From Victivallales bacterium (GTDB taxonomy: Bacteria; Verrucomicrobiota; Lentisphaeria; Oligosphaerales; Oligosphaeraceae): a stretch of DNA of 16,742 nt. The notes under the pieces were generated by a model. The model saw only the letters and a list, made by a program, of their open reading frames with translations. It had not been told where the DNA came from and ran no database searches. The DNA lies in the NCBI GenBank assembly GCA_017431185.1, contig JAFRLP010000062.1, forward strand, positions 1 to 16,742, read 5' to 3'. This document shows positions 5,982 to 12,991 of this stretch, one piece after another. How positions within the stretch are numbered: the first letter of the stretch is position 1; each line of letters starts with the position of its first letter. The position numbers and the translations under genes were made by a program.

Positions 5982-8900
5982 CTATTGCAGGCGCAGGGTT
6001 AGGATTTCGAAGGGTTTGAGCGACAGCAGGACGCGTCCGTCCTTCACGGGGTAGGCTTTTCCATGCTCCCACTCGATCAGGTTCGTCTCCGTGACCTTCG
6101 CCGTAGGATTCCGCAGGAACAGCACTGCGTCCGTCGCACGTCCGCGATTTTCCACGATGCGGAGAATGGTCGAATTATCCTTTTCGGCCTTTTTGACGAC
6201 TTCCAGCGTCGCTCCTTCCGACTCCAGGCAGCAGGGTGGCAGGGCCTTGCCTGCCGCCATCCCGTTCGCCACAAAGGGCTCGCGGTTGAGTAGCGCGGCT
6301 TCCTGCATGACATCGCTTCCGACGAGCGGCCCCGGATGCGGCAGGAAACTGTACGTGAACTCGTGCGTCCCCATGTCAGCAAGATAGTCCGGATGCTTCG
6401 GGGAACGGAGCAGGTTCAGATCGAGGGTGTTGCCTTTGACGCGGTAGCCGTACTTGCAGTCGTTGAGGAGGGCTGCGCCGTAGTCGCCCTGGGAGAGGTC
6501 GGCGTATCGCTGACCGCAGCACTCGAATTTTGCCTCATCCCAACTGGTGTTGTCATGGGTGGGGCGTTCGGTGTAGGCGTACTGGATGTCGTAGGAGGCC
6601 TTGTCCGAGGAGATTGCGACGGGGAACGCGACGCGAAGCATAATGCGGTGCTCGTGCCAGTCGACGTGCGTCACGAAGTCGAGTCGCCGGGAGTCTTGTC
6701 GCAGGACGACGGTCTGTTCGATGGTGGATTTTTCGGTTTTGTACTGGAAGGAGAGCGTGGAACGGGCAGGACCCTGCACGACGGTGCCGGCCATGGCGCA
6801 GGCTGGGGAGCCGATGCATTCGCGCTGATAATAGATGTCGACATCCCATGCCTCGTAGTTGCAGGGTCTGTCGTTGTAGAGGGAGAGAACATTGGCGGGT
6901 GCCGCGAGAACCTCCCGCTGTTCCTGTTTGTCAAATGCGCGGGTGAGGCGTCCTTGCGCGTCGAACTCGTAGCGAATGAGGTCGTTTTCGAGAACGCGGG
7001 AACGTGTCTGCTTGGCGGCGGAAGGCTGTTTTGCCGTCTTCCGGATGGTGGCGAAGCTGGAAGCAGGCACCTCCACAAGCGCAAACAATCGCCCTGATTC
7101 TGCCTGCACGGGGAGCGGTGCCCCTGTTTCGTCGTTCGCACCACTGTCTTGCCAAGGCAGTTCGATGACGCCACTCCAGGGATACGAAAGCGTGTTGACC
7201 AGCACCGCCGCCCCCTTCGCCTTGGAGAAGAGTTTTCGTGCGAGGCGTCCCATCGTCTGGTTGCACCATGAGAGAATATTGGTATGCTCCTGTTCGGTCT
7301 GTTGATAGACGAGGTGGATGGAGGAACCGGGGATGATGTCGTGGAACTGGTTGAGGAGGACGGTCTTCCAGGCGTTGTCGAGTTCCGCGGACGGGTATTC
7401 TTCTGCGGGGAGGCAGGAGGCGAGGAACTCAAGCGCAGTGAGCGCCTGTTCGCATTTGCGGTTGTTGCGCTTGGTGTGCGCCTGCGTGGTGAGGGTTCCC
7501 CGATGCAGTTCGAGGTAGAGTTCCCCTTTCCAGGCAGGGAGTTTCGGCGCGTATTGCTTGATGTCCTCGAAGAAGTCGCTGGCGAAGCGGAAGATGTTCT
7601 TGGGGCACCCTTCGAGGTCAGTGGTGCGTGCGCAGCGTTCGAGATAGTCGTCCGTGGGACCGCCGCCGCCGTCGCCGATGCCGACCAGGCTCATGTATTC
7701 GGGCAGGATGTCGATTTCCGGGAACTGGTTCTGGGACTTCATGCGCAGCAAAGTCGAGCCATCCGAGTTGTAGGTGTCTTCGGGCGGGAAGTGGGTGAGT
7801 ACCTCCGTCCCGTCCACGCCAATCCAACGGAACGTATTGTGCGGGAAATGATTGAACTGGCTCCAGGAAATCTTCTGCGTCAGGAAGTAGTCGCAGCCAG
7901 ATTTGCGGATGAATTGCGGGCACGACGCCGAGTATCCGAACACGTCGGGAATCCAAAGATTCTTCACATCCACCCCGAACTCGTCCATGAAGAAGTTCTT
8001 TCCGTGCAGGAACTGGCGAACCATCGACTCCCCGGAGATGATGTTGTTGTCCGCCTCCACATACATCCCCCCCTGTAGTTCCCAACGGCCTTCCTTGACG
8101 CGTTTCTTGATTTTTGCATACAGTTCCGGATAGTTCTCCTTGATGATTTTGTAGAGGTACGCTTGCGATTCCCCGAACTTGTAGTCGGGGTAGCGTTCCA
8201 TATTGTCCAGCTGGCTTGCAAAGGTGCGCGCCGCTTTGCGCGTGGTCTCGCGGACAGGCCACAGCCAGCCCAGATCGATGTGCGCGTGTCCGATGGAGCA
8301 GACGGTGGGAGCACTGGCATAGGCCTTGCGCGAGAAAGCTTTTTCGGCAAGGTATTTGCGGACGGCGGGGACGTTGGCGTTGTCGTATTGGAATATGTCC
8401 AGTGCGTTATTGAGAATGGTCAGGAGCTGCTTGGAACGGTAGTCGTTGTCTCCCCAGAACTCGATTTGGCCGTAGAGCGCCTTCATGTCGTGGTGAAGTC
8501 CCCAGAGTTCGCGTTCGAAGACGCAGAGTTTGAGTTGGGAGATTTGCGCGATATAGGTGCCCAGCGGGTCGTCGGGATTGCGGTCGAACGCCTGGGGTTG
8601 CTGGATGCCGAAGAGGGCATTGGCGGCCAGTTCAATCCAGTAGTCGAGTTTTGCGCCAGTTTTGCATTTCCCGATGAGATAGCGGTCCTTGTGGTAGTTT
8701 TGCTCGAATGCGCAGACATTGGTCAGCCCCATCGCAGGAACGCCTTTCTTGTCGTACACGAGGGCCTCGCCGCCGCCATTGATGCGCAGGCAAAGTTCCT
8801 TGCCGGCAAAACGTGCTGGAACCGTCGCCTGGACGTGCAGCCATGCGCTGGACCATTTCGGTCCCCAGGTGTCCCCTTCCTGCACGGGACGGTACTTCAG

Positions 8901-9047
8901 CGAAAGACGCTCTTTGTACGGTACGGGGACCAGGGACTGCCCCAGTTCCGCTTCCAGAGGAATGCAGTCGGAGTAGATGTATTCCCCGTGCTGTCTGAAG
9001 TAGTTTTTGATACGCAGTTTGTATAACTCGAAAAAACGTTCGTGCAT
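5982..9047 (-). CDS. GH38 alpha-mannosidase
   Basis: This 1021-residue protein is full length for bacterial GH38. The N-terminal beta-rich part (1-240) precedes the catalytic domain. Zinc ligands are in GHAHIDLGWLWPVRET (H256, D258), and the nucleophile Asp368 is in WIPDVFGYSASCPQF. LYLELHRGTLTTQAHTKRNNR and NQFHDIIPGSSI further on are also typical; the His of the latter is another zinc ligand. The C-terminal half (about 630-1021) carries the beta-sandwich domains. No signal peptide is visible, so it is probably cytoplasmic and trims mannosides from imported N-glycan or plant-type oligosaccharides. The start at 9047 has the SD AGAGGG. It lies 15 bases downstream of the GNAT gene, so the two are probably cotranscribed. 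Substrate linkage cannot be told from sequence. Confidence 0.95.
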   Translation of the reverse strand: MHERFFELYKLRIKNYFRQHGEYIYSDCIPLEAELGQSLVPVPYKERLSLKYRPVQEGDTWGPKWSSAWLHVQATVPARFAGKELCLRINGGGEALVYDKKGVPAMGLTNVCAFEQNYHKDRYLIGKCKTGAKLDYWIELAANALFGIQQPQAFDRNPDDPLGTYIAQISQLKLCVFERELWGLHHDMKALYGQIEFWGDNDYRSKQLLTILNNALDIFQYDNANVPAVRKYLAEKAFSRKAYASAPTVCSIGHAHIDLGWLWPVRETTRKAARTFASQLDNMERYPDYKFGESQAYLYKIIKENYPELYAKIKKRVKEGRWELQGGMYVEADNNIISGESMVRQFLHGKNFFMDEFGVDVKNLWIPDVFGYSASCPQFIRKSGCDYFLTQKISWSQFNHFPHNTFRWIGVDGTEVLTHFPPEDTYNSDGSTLLRMKSQNQFPEIDILPEYMSLVGIGDGGGGPTDDYLERCARTTDLEGCPKNIFRFASDFFEDIKQYAPKLPAWKGELYLELHRGTLTTQAHTKRNNRKCEQALTALEFLASCLPAEEYPSAELDNAWKTVLLNQFHDIIPGSSIHLVYQQTEQEHTNILSWCNQTMGRLARKLFSKAKGAAVLVNTLSYPWSGVIELPWQDSGANDETGAPLPVQAESGRLFALVEVPASSFATIRKTAKQPSAAKQTRSRVLENDLIRYEFDAQGRLTRAFDKQEQREVLAAPANVLSLYNDRPCNYEAWDVDIYYQRECIGSPACAMAGTVVQGPARSTLSFQYKTEKSTIEQTVVLRQDSRRLDFVTHVDWHEHRIMLRVAFPVAISSDKASYDIQYAYTERPTHDNTSWDEAKFECCGQRYADLSQGDYGAALLNDCKYGYRVKGNTLDLNLLRSPKHPDYLADMGTHEFTYSFLPHPGPLVGSDVMQEAALLNREPFVANGMAAGKALPPCCLESEGATLEVVKKAEKDNSTILRIVENRGRATDAVLFLRNPTAKVTETNLIEWEHGKAYPVKDGRVLLSLKPFEILTLRLQ

Positions 9048-9062
9048 GGTTCCCTCTGCTGG

Positions 9063-9542
9063 TTACAGTGGATGGTAAAACAAAAGAATGTCCTCGAATG
9101 TTCCGTCTGGTCGCTCGAAAATGCGCGGGATGCGACCGAGTCGCTGGAAATCCAGTTTTTCGTACAGCCGGATGGCAACCGTATTGCTCGCTACGACTGC
9201 GTTGAATTGCAGTGCGCGAAAACCTAGTTCACGCCCGCGCTCCAGGCTGTCCCGAACCAAGGCCTCCCCGACGTGATATCCACGGCTTTTCCCGGTCACC
9301 GCATAACTCGCGTTCGCCAACTTCCCGACGCGACCGATGTTGTTCGGATGCAGGATGTACAATCCCAGAATCTTCCCATCGTCTTCTGCCACGCCAGTGT
9401 AACTTTGGCTCCCAAAAAACTCGTTTGCCTGTTCCAGGCGCAACGGCTCGCGCTGAGGAAACGCATTCCCCGCCGCTATCACTTCGTTCCAGATTTCTAC
9501 CATTTGCGGGATATCCTGCCTCGCAAACATTCGTATCAACAT
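9063..9542 (-). CDS. GNAT-family N-acetyltransferase
   Basis: This 159-residue protein starts MLIRMFARQDIPQMVEIWNEV, a typical GNAT beta1-alpha1. The acetyl-CoA loop is SRGYHVGEALV (motif A) and is followed by LQFNAVVASNTVAIRLYEKLDF (motif B). It most resembles the phosphinothricin/ribosomal-protein acetyltransferase type; the substrate is unknown. The start at 9542 was chosen because it begins the fold and has GGAAAAGAA upstream. The frame stays open to 9608 but that would add a basic extension overlapping the promoter -10. It is the first gene of a pair with the mannosidase. A promoter with a 16-base spacer lies at 9591-9618. Confidence 0.9.
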   Translation of the reverse strand: MLIRMFARQDIPQMVEIWNEVIAAGNAFPQREPLRLEQANEFFGSQSYTGVAEDDGKILGLYILHPNNIGRVGKLANASYAVTGKSRGYHVGEALVRDSLERGRELGFRALQFNAVVASNTVAIRLYEKLDFQRLGRIPRIFERPDGTFEDILLFYHPL

Positions 9543-9590
9543 GGTTCTTTTCCGCTTGTGCCTGCCATTGTGTCCATATTCCCAACTTTT

Positions 9591-9618
9591 AATATATGCG
9601 ACACACACGGCTTTGCAA
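9591..9618 (-). promoter_or_regulatory. Putative promoter of the GNAT-mannosidase pair
   Basis: On the minus strand, TTGCAA (9613-9618), a 16-base spacer and TATATT (9591-9596). The A-rich inverted arms CCTCAAAAAA (9629-9638) and TTTTTTGAGG (9655-9664) lie just upstream and could serve as UP elements or a regulator site. Confidence 0.6.
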
Positions 9619-9628
9619 TTCTTGCCCT

Positions 9629-9664
9629 CCTCAAAAAAAGTTGCTTTCTTCTTGTTTTTTGAGG
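9629..9664. repeat. A-tract inverted repeat between GNAT and EamA genes
   Basis: CCTCAAAAAA (9629-9638) and TTTTTTGAGG (9655-9664) are perfect 10-bp inverted arms with 16 bases between. The same TTTTTTGAG core recurs three times between the WYL regulator and the exonuclease cassette. It could also be a weak bidirectional terminator, but it lies upstream of both flanking genes, which makes a regulatory role more likely. Confidence 0.45.
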
Positions 9665-9744
9665 CAGCCTTTCGGCAAAAGACGCAGATGGCATTACATT
9701 AAGATTATTCCTTTTCCCCTCCAACCCTCTGCTACTCTCTTCTA

Positions 9745-10596
9745 ATGATTGCCATCTTGTATGCACTAGGGTGCCTTGTCAGCACGGCCTTGAACGATTT
9801 TGTGTTTAAGCTCTCTTCCAACATCAAAATCAATTCCCGGGGAATGTTTGTGAGCCTGGTGGGAATCGTCTGGATGTTGACGACGGTTTTCCTGCCAATG
9901 AACTGGCACGACCACCTCGGCGTGACGGTCGCCAGCGGGTTGGTTACGGGGTTCGTCTCCATCGTCGCAAATCTGCTTCTGCTGGAGGCAATGGATCGGC
10001 AGAGCGCAGGCGTGTGCTCGACGATTTTCCGTCTGAACCTGGTCGGCGTGGTCCTCATTTCGTATTTCTTCCTCGGAGAGTCCCTGGGCATTTTGCAGGT
10101 GGTTGGAATCGTGTTTGCTGTGGCGGCAGTGCTGTTGTTCATGCCGCGCGTAGAGAAGAACCAGGCGGGGCGTTCCGCGAGACTGGGGCTGATATTGGTG
10201 ATTATCGCGTCCCTGATTCGAGCCGGAATGACCATTTCCATCAAGATGGGTGTCGACAACGGCGGCGACAAGAATGCCATCAATCTTCTCACCTGTTTCT
10301 TCTGGGTGTTCGGCGGTCTGCTCTATGCACTTTGGAAGGAACGACGTATTTCCTGGCCCGATCGGGGGACTGTCTGCCTCGGATTGATTTCTGGCGTGCT
10401 GGTTGGAGCCATTCTCTATTTTATGATTGCGATGAACAAGTACGGCAAGGCGAGTGTCGTCACGCCCATTGCGCAGATGAGTTTTCTTGGCACATTGTTG
10501 CTCAGCGTCGTCTTTCTCAAGGAGAAAATCGACCGACGCAAGGGAATCGGACTCCTTTTCGGCATGGTGGCACTTCTCTGTCTTTGCCTAAAATAG
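9745..10596 (+). CDS. EamA-family (DMT superfamily) transporter
   Basis: This 283-residue protein has about ten hydrophobic segments in two EamA repeats (about 1-132 and 146-282), separated by a basic loop (MPRVEKNQAGRSAR). Hallmarks include LLLEAMDRQSAGVCSTIFRLN and VVLISYFFLGES in the first half, and ASVVTPIAQMSFLGTLLLSVVFLKE in the second. The family exports or imports small metabolites, often amino acids; the substrate is unknown. The start at 9745 gives a normal N-terminal helix. There is no SD: the 38 bases before it are nearly all pyrimidine. It is transcribed away from the GNAT gene and appears monocistronic. No convincing promoter with a TATATT -10 was found. Confidence 0.9.
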   Translation: MIAILYALGCLVSTALNDFVFKLSSNIKINSRGMFVSLVGIVWMLTTVFLPMNWHDHLGVTVASGLVTGFVSIVANLLLLEAMDRQSAGVCSTIFRLNLVGVVLISYFFLGESLGILQVVGIVFAVAAVLLFMPRVEKNQAGRSARLGLILVIIASLIRAGMTISIKMGVDNGGDKNAINLLTCFFWVFGGLLYALWKERRISWPDRGTVCLGLISGVLVGAILYFMIAMNKYGKASVVTPIAQMSFLGTLLLSVVFLKEKIDRRKGIGLLFGMVALLCLCLK

Positions 10597-10663
10597 ACCT
10601 TACTCCCTTCCCCTGCTTTTTCTATTTTCCTCCAGGAAATCCTCAAATCTGCACAAATCCAAG

Positions 10664-10691
10664 TTGCACATCTGGTTTTTGACAATATATT
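10664..10691 (+). promoter_or_regulatory. Putative promoter of tRNA-Pro
   Basis: TTGCAC (10664-10669), a 16-base spacer and TATATT (10686-10691) lie 20 bases before the tRNA. The overlapping TTGACA at 10679-10684 has no -10 at a suitable distance. Confidence 0.6.
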
Positions 10692-10710
10692 AAAACTCAT
10701 TCCCATTCGG

Positions 10711-10787
10711 CGGAGCGTAGCGCAGCTTGGTAGCGCGACTGCTTTGGGAGCAGTAGGTCGTGGGTTCAAATCCCACCGCTCCGACCA
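10711..10787 (+). tRNA. tRNA-Pro (anticodon TGG)
   Basis: The acceptor arms CGGAGCG (10711-10717) and CGCTCCG (10777-10783) pair perfectly, followed by discriminator A and an encoded CCA (10785-10787). The D stem is GCGC/GCGC, the anticodon stem ACTGC/GCAGT encloses TTTGGGA, and the T arm is GTGGG-TTCAAAT-CCCAC. The loop gives anticodon TGG, so proline. It reads all or most CCN codons by wobble. Degraded foreign sequence follows the 3' end, as often seen at tRNA integration sites, but no duplicated attachment sequence was found. Confidence 0.97.
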
Positions 10788-10801
10788 TCCATTTTCCATC
10801 A

Positions 10802-10840
10802 GCCCTCAAGTCCTACCGTGGTCTTGAGGGCTTGTTGTTT
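10802..10840 (+). terminator. Rho-independent terminator after tRNA-Pro
   Basis: The stem GCCCTCAAG (10802-10810) and CTTGAGGGC (10823-10831) has a 12-base loop. It is followed by TTGTTGTTT and sits 15 bases after the tRNA end. Confidence 0.85.
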
Positions 10841-10990
10841 CTGCGCTAACCTGCCGTAAACAAGGCGTTTAGGCGGCTTTCTCTGTTCCGTTTTCAGCCC
10901 TCCCAAGAGAAGCCAAATTCGGCTATATTCGAGAGAATCTTCCGCCCGAAGGACGCCACATTCTCTGAATGTAGGGCAAGCCCTACACCA
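10841..10990. other. Non-coding stretch with several small hairpins
   Basis: No gene is seen. It contains TAAAC-AAGGC-GTTTA within an outer GCCG/CGGC (about 10853-10877), AGAGAAT/ATTCTCT arms (10932-10938 and 10960-10966) around an inner CTTC/GAAG, and the near-perfect palindrome TGTAGGGC-AA-GCCCTACA (10970-10987) directly before the RecA fragment. The cluster may be a structured RNA or mobile-element end. Confidence 0.4.
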
Positions 10991-10997
10991 GAAGTCC

Positions 10998-11201
10998 AAC
11001 CTGGACTCTGTCGCCGCCCTCGTGCCGAAGGCGGAGATCGAGGGCGAGATGGGCGATAGCCACGTCGGCCTGCAGGCCCGCCTGATGAGCCAGGCGCTCC
11101 GCAAGCTGACCTCCATCGTCGCCAGGACGAACACCTGCGTCATCTTCACCAACCAGATACGCGAGAAGATCGGCGTGATGTTCGGCAACCCCGAGACCAC
11201 C
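10998..11201 (+). pseudogene. recA: RecA fragment (Walker B to loop L2)
   Basis: About 68 codons read [20 protein letters not shown], then [17 protein letters not shown] and [17 protein letters not shown]. This is RecA from the Walker B Asp through DNA-binding loops L1 and L2, about residues 144-209 of E. coli RecA. The upstream ATP-binding half and the downstream core beginning TGGNALKFY are absent. The reading frame is clean inside the fragment and GC content is high compared with the cassette that follows. There is no start codon context or SD. It ends at about 11201, where an unrelated amidoligase fragment on the other strand begins. It cannot be a functional recombinase; it is a remnant, probably phage- or plasmid-borne in origin. 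Confidence 0.85.
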
Positions 11202-11205
11202 TGTT

Positions 11206-11316
11206 GTGGGGGCCGCCGTGGCGGATTGTGCCGCCGACCACGCTCTGAATGGCCTCGGCCATGCGCTGGCGGGTGATGTTCTCGTACTCGAGTTCAATGC
11301 CGAAGGTCAGGACGAA
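11206..11316 (-). pseudogene. Amidoligase fragment, N-terminal part
   Basis: On the minus strand the translation [17 protein letters not shown], then [18 protein letters not shown], matches the N-terminus of putative amidoligases (PF12224), which open with FGIEIE and bind ATP in a COOH-NH2 ligase fold. These enzymes are common on phages and plasmids of gut bacteria. Only about 37 residues remain. The start codon is missing, upstream sequence in frame is unrelated, and the 3' part is cut at the junction with the RecA fragment. Assignment is from the short motif only. Confidence 0.55.
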
Positions 11317-11581
11317 AAAAGGTTGGCCAGCCCTGGACGCCAGGGAGACGAAAGACCGAGGCGGAAAAGGTGTGCAACGGTAAATAGAATAAGGTATGGG
11401 CGGATTCTTCGGTCTGCACAGTGAATCGCCAAAGCGGCACGGGAAGAAACGGAAATCCTCGTTTCGCGGATAGTCTGACAGCAGGTGGAGCGAGTTGTCC
11501 AAGGCGAGACAACTTATATAAGATGACGGTTCTTTATGCCTGAAATGCCGTTGAAGAATAGAATGTATTGAAACAGGAGCG
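11317..11581. other. Non-coding stretch downstream of the WYL gene
   Basis: No recognisable gene. It holds two short hairpins: CCCTGG-ACG-CCAGGG (11331-11345) and GTTGTC/GACAAC (about 11494-11513). Open frames through it have no family features. It separates the mobile-DNA scar from the 3' end of the WYL regulator gene. Confidence 0.5.
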
Positions 11582-12628
11582 TCAGATTGCTCCGATGGCC
11601 TTGGCCAGATGCCGCTCCTGTTTTCTGACCTCCTCGACAAGCCCGTTCGGCGACAAAGGAACAGCCTCTCCTTTTTGTGCAAATACCCATGGCACAATTC
11701 GTTCTGGAGATGCTTCCGGAACCGTCAGTATGTACCATCCGGGTTTGTTGTCTGGCTCAATAGTCTGACAGGTATGGAGAATATGTTTCTTGGCATATTG
11801 TGCGCCACGTTCCGAAAGTCGGAATCTGGCATTGCTGATCTTGTCAGTATAGTTATAGAATGTGTCGAATGTGAGACTGTCTATGAGTTCGCGGCGCGGC
11901 TCAAAAGACTCGTCCTGGATTGCGGCGCTGCTTATTCGCGACAGCAGGAATGTCCTGGGGGCATCGCGCTTATGGCAATAGGCCCTGATGGTCCACTCCA
12001 TGTCGAAGAACGCCAAGGCTTGCGGTTCGATAATTCGTTTGGTCTCCATTCCGTTCTCGTCCTTGTATGTGATGTACAGAAGCCGTCTTGAACTCCACGC
12101 CTCGAAAACCGCAAGGAATATATCTCCGTTGTCATCAGGTCTTCTTCCACTGAGAAACTTGAAGGCGTCTGTCAGTTCGCCGGTGAAACGTCTTGCCCCG
12201 CTCCCTTCAAGCGTCTTGTCCACGGCGTCCTCGATTCTCCCAGCCACGGCATTGGGGAGGAAGTCATGCGCGAATTTCGCCCCAAGCGTGAGTGCAAGGA
12301 GCTCGCTGTCGCTCAAAATAGTCGGGGCAACAAACTCCCATTCCGGGGTGTCAAGCACATAGGTATGAGTCGGGACATCATATCTTACAGGGCATTTGTA
12401 CTTGTCGGAAAGGGTATTGATGGCCCGGTAGACGGACTGTCTGGAACATTTCCCTTGCGGTCCCGCTCCAAGGCCTGCCTTGACAATCCCCACAAGAAGT
12501 TTTTCAAGTGTAACAGCCGAATGAGTCTTAAGGTATTCGACGATAAAGGCCATCCTGCGGTAAAGCTTCCTTGTGCCGTCTTGTTTGTCAACTGTGTCCA
12601 TATTTTTGTCAAATGTGAATGTTTCCAT
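11582..12628 (-). CDS. WYL-domain transcriptional regulator
   Basis: This 348-residue protein has an N-terminal winged helix-turn-helix (about 20-92, with CSRQSVYRAINTLSDKY as the recognition part), a helical linker, a WYL domain (about 180-242) and a C-terminal WCX-type extension (about 262-345). The WYL core is LYITYKDENG, then EPQALAFFDMEWTIRAYCHKR and RTFLLSRI. The name-giving triplet is W212-T213-I214 rather than W-Y-L, but the Arg residues that line the ligand pocket are kept. WYL regulators sense nucleic acids or nucleotides and control defence loci such as BREX and CBASS (BrxR, CapW). It is divergent from the exonuclease-ankyrin cassette and may control both itself and the cassette. 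The start at 12628 has GGAAAC upstream within an inverted repeat. Confidence 0.9.
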   Translation of the reverse strand: METFTFDKNMDTVDKQDGTRKLYRRMAFIVEYLKTHSAVTLEKLLVGIVKAGLGAGPQGKCSRQSVYRAINTLSDKYKCPVRYDVPTHTYVLDTPEWEFVAPTILSDSELLALTLGAKFAHDFLPNAVAGRIEDAVDKTLEGSGARRFTGELTDAFKFLSGRRPDDNGDIFLAVFEAWSSRRLLYITYKDENGMETKRIIEPQALAFFDMEWTIRAYCHKRDAPRTFLLSRISSAAIQDESFEPRRELIDSLTFDTFYNYTDKISNARFRLSERGAQYAKKHILHTCQTIEPDNKPGWYILTVPEASPERIVPWVFAQKGEAVPLSPNGLVEEVRKQERHLAKAIGAI

Positions 12629-12656
12629 GTTTCCGATCCATTATCGGGATATGGAA
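12623..12656 (-). promoter_or_regulatory. Nested inverted repeat over the WYL start codon
   Basis: Outer arms TTCCAT (12623-12628) and ATGGAA (12651-12656) enclose inner arms CCGAT (12633-12637) and ATCGG (12643-12647). The WYL start codon is inside the outer arm and the GGAA of the SD is next to the inner one. It may be an autoregulatory operator or an RNA hairpin that masks the start. Confidence 0.45.
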
Positions 12657-12657
12657 T

Positions 12658-12685
12658 ACTGTAACCCATTTTCTCAAAAAAACAA
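12658..12685 (-). promoter_or_regulatory. Putative promoter of the WYL regulator
   Basis: On the minus strand, TTGTTT (12680-12685), a 16-base spacer and TACAGT (12658-12663). The spacer contains TTTTGAG, shared with the divergent promoter. A predicted start near 12651 places the nested start-codon hairpin at the very 5' end of the mRNA. Confidence 0.45.
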
Positions 12686-12765
12686 TGTGAAACGCCTCTA
12701 TTTTGCGTTTTTTTTGAGCTTCTCTTAATAATTTTTTACAAAACGCACTTGACCATTTTTTGAGG
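12673..12765. promoter_or_regulatory. Divergent control region with repeated AAAACGCA and TTTTTTGAG motifs
   Basis: AAAACGCA occurs at 12740-12747 and, inverted, at 12704-12711; a shorter AAACGC is at 12690-12695. TTTTTTGAG-type motifs occur at 12673-12682 (inverted), 12708-12718 and 12756-12764. One copy lies in the spacer of each of the two divergent promoters. These are candidate binding sites for the WYL regulator. Confidence 0.45.
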
Positions 12766-12776
12766 AAGTGTATATT
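12749..12776 (+). promoter_or_regulatory. Putative promoter of the exonuclease-ankyrin cassette
   Basis: TTGACC (12749-12754), a 16-base spacer and TATATT (12771-12776). The expected transcript start is near 12783, leaving a leader of nearly 400 bases before the exonuclease start. Confidence 0.6.
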
Positions 12777-12783
12777 AACGGCA

Positions 12784-12991
12784 ATGAACACTTCTGATGC
12801 GCAACCATGTGGCTGGCATCATTGACAAGAGGCAGCGGAAAGGCAATGGACAACAGACTGGTCATTAGTGAGGCGGCTGGCGATGACAGCTTTGCGGGGC
12901 AGGCGTCATCGGCACGGCATTTACTTGTTCATCCAGCTTGAATCAAAAGGTATTTATCAACGACATAACAACCAACATGGGGTAGAGAACA
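12784..12991 (+). other. Leader region with very short open frames
   Basis: No recognisable gene. Two short frames follow the promoter: 12784-12825 (13 codons, beginning at the predicted transcript start, so potentially leaderless) and 12846-12941 (31 codons, weak AAGG upstream). A small hairpin TGATGC/GCATCA encloses CCA-TG-TGG inside the first. Whether this is a leader peptide, a structured RNA or unused leader cannot be told. Confidence 0.3.

Noticed and set aside
7284..8078. Plus-strand open frame (264 codons) inside the mannosidase gene
   Set aside because: The GH38 protein runs unbroken on the minus strand through the region with catalytic motifs on both sides of it.
10711..10787. Duplicated tRNA-Pro 3' end as an attR site
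   Set aside because: I looked for a second copy of the CCCACCGCTCCG segment downstream and found none in the window.
11321..11345. Minus-strand terminator at CCCTGG-ACG-CCAGGG
   Set aside because: The hairpin is real but its distance to the T-run (about ten bases) is too long for a normal intrinsic terminator.
11317..11581. Intact gene continuing the amidoligase frame upstream
   Set aside because: The frame is open on the minus strand to 11697, but the sequence is not protein-like and runs into the 3' end of the WYL gene in another frame.
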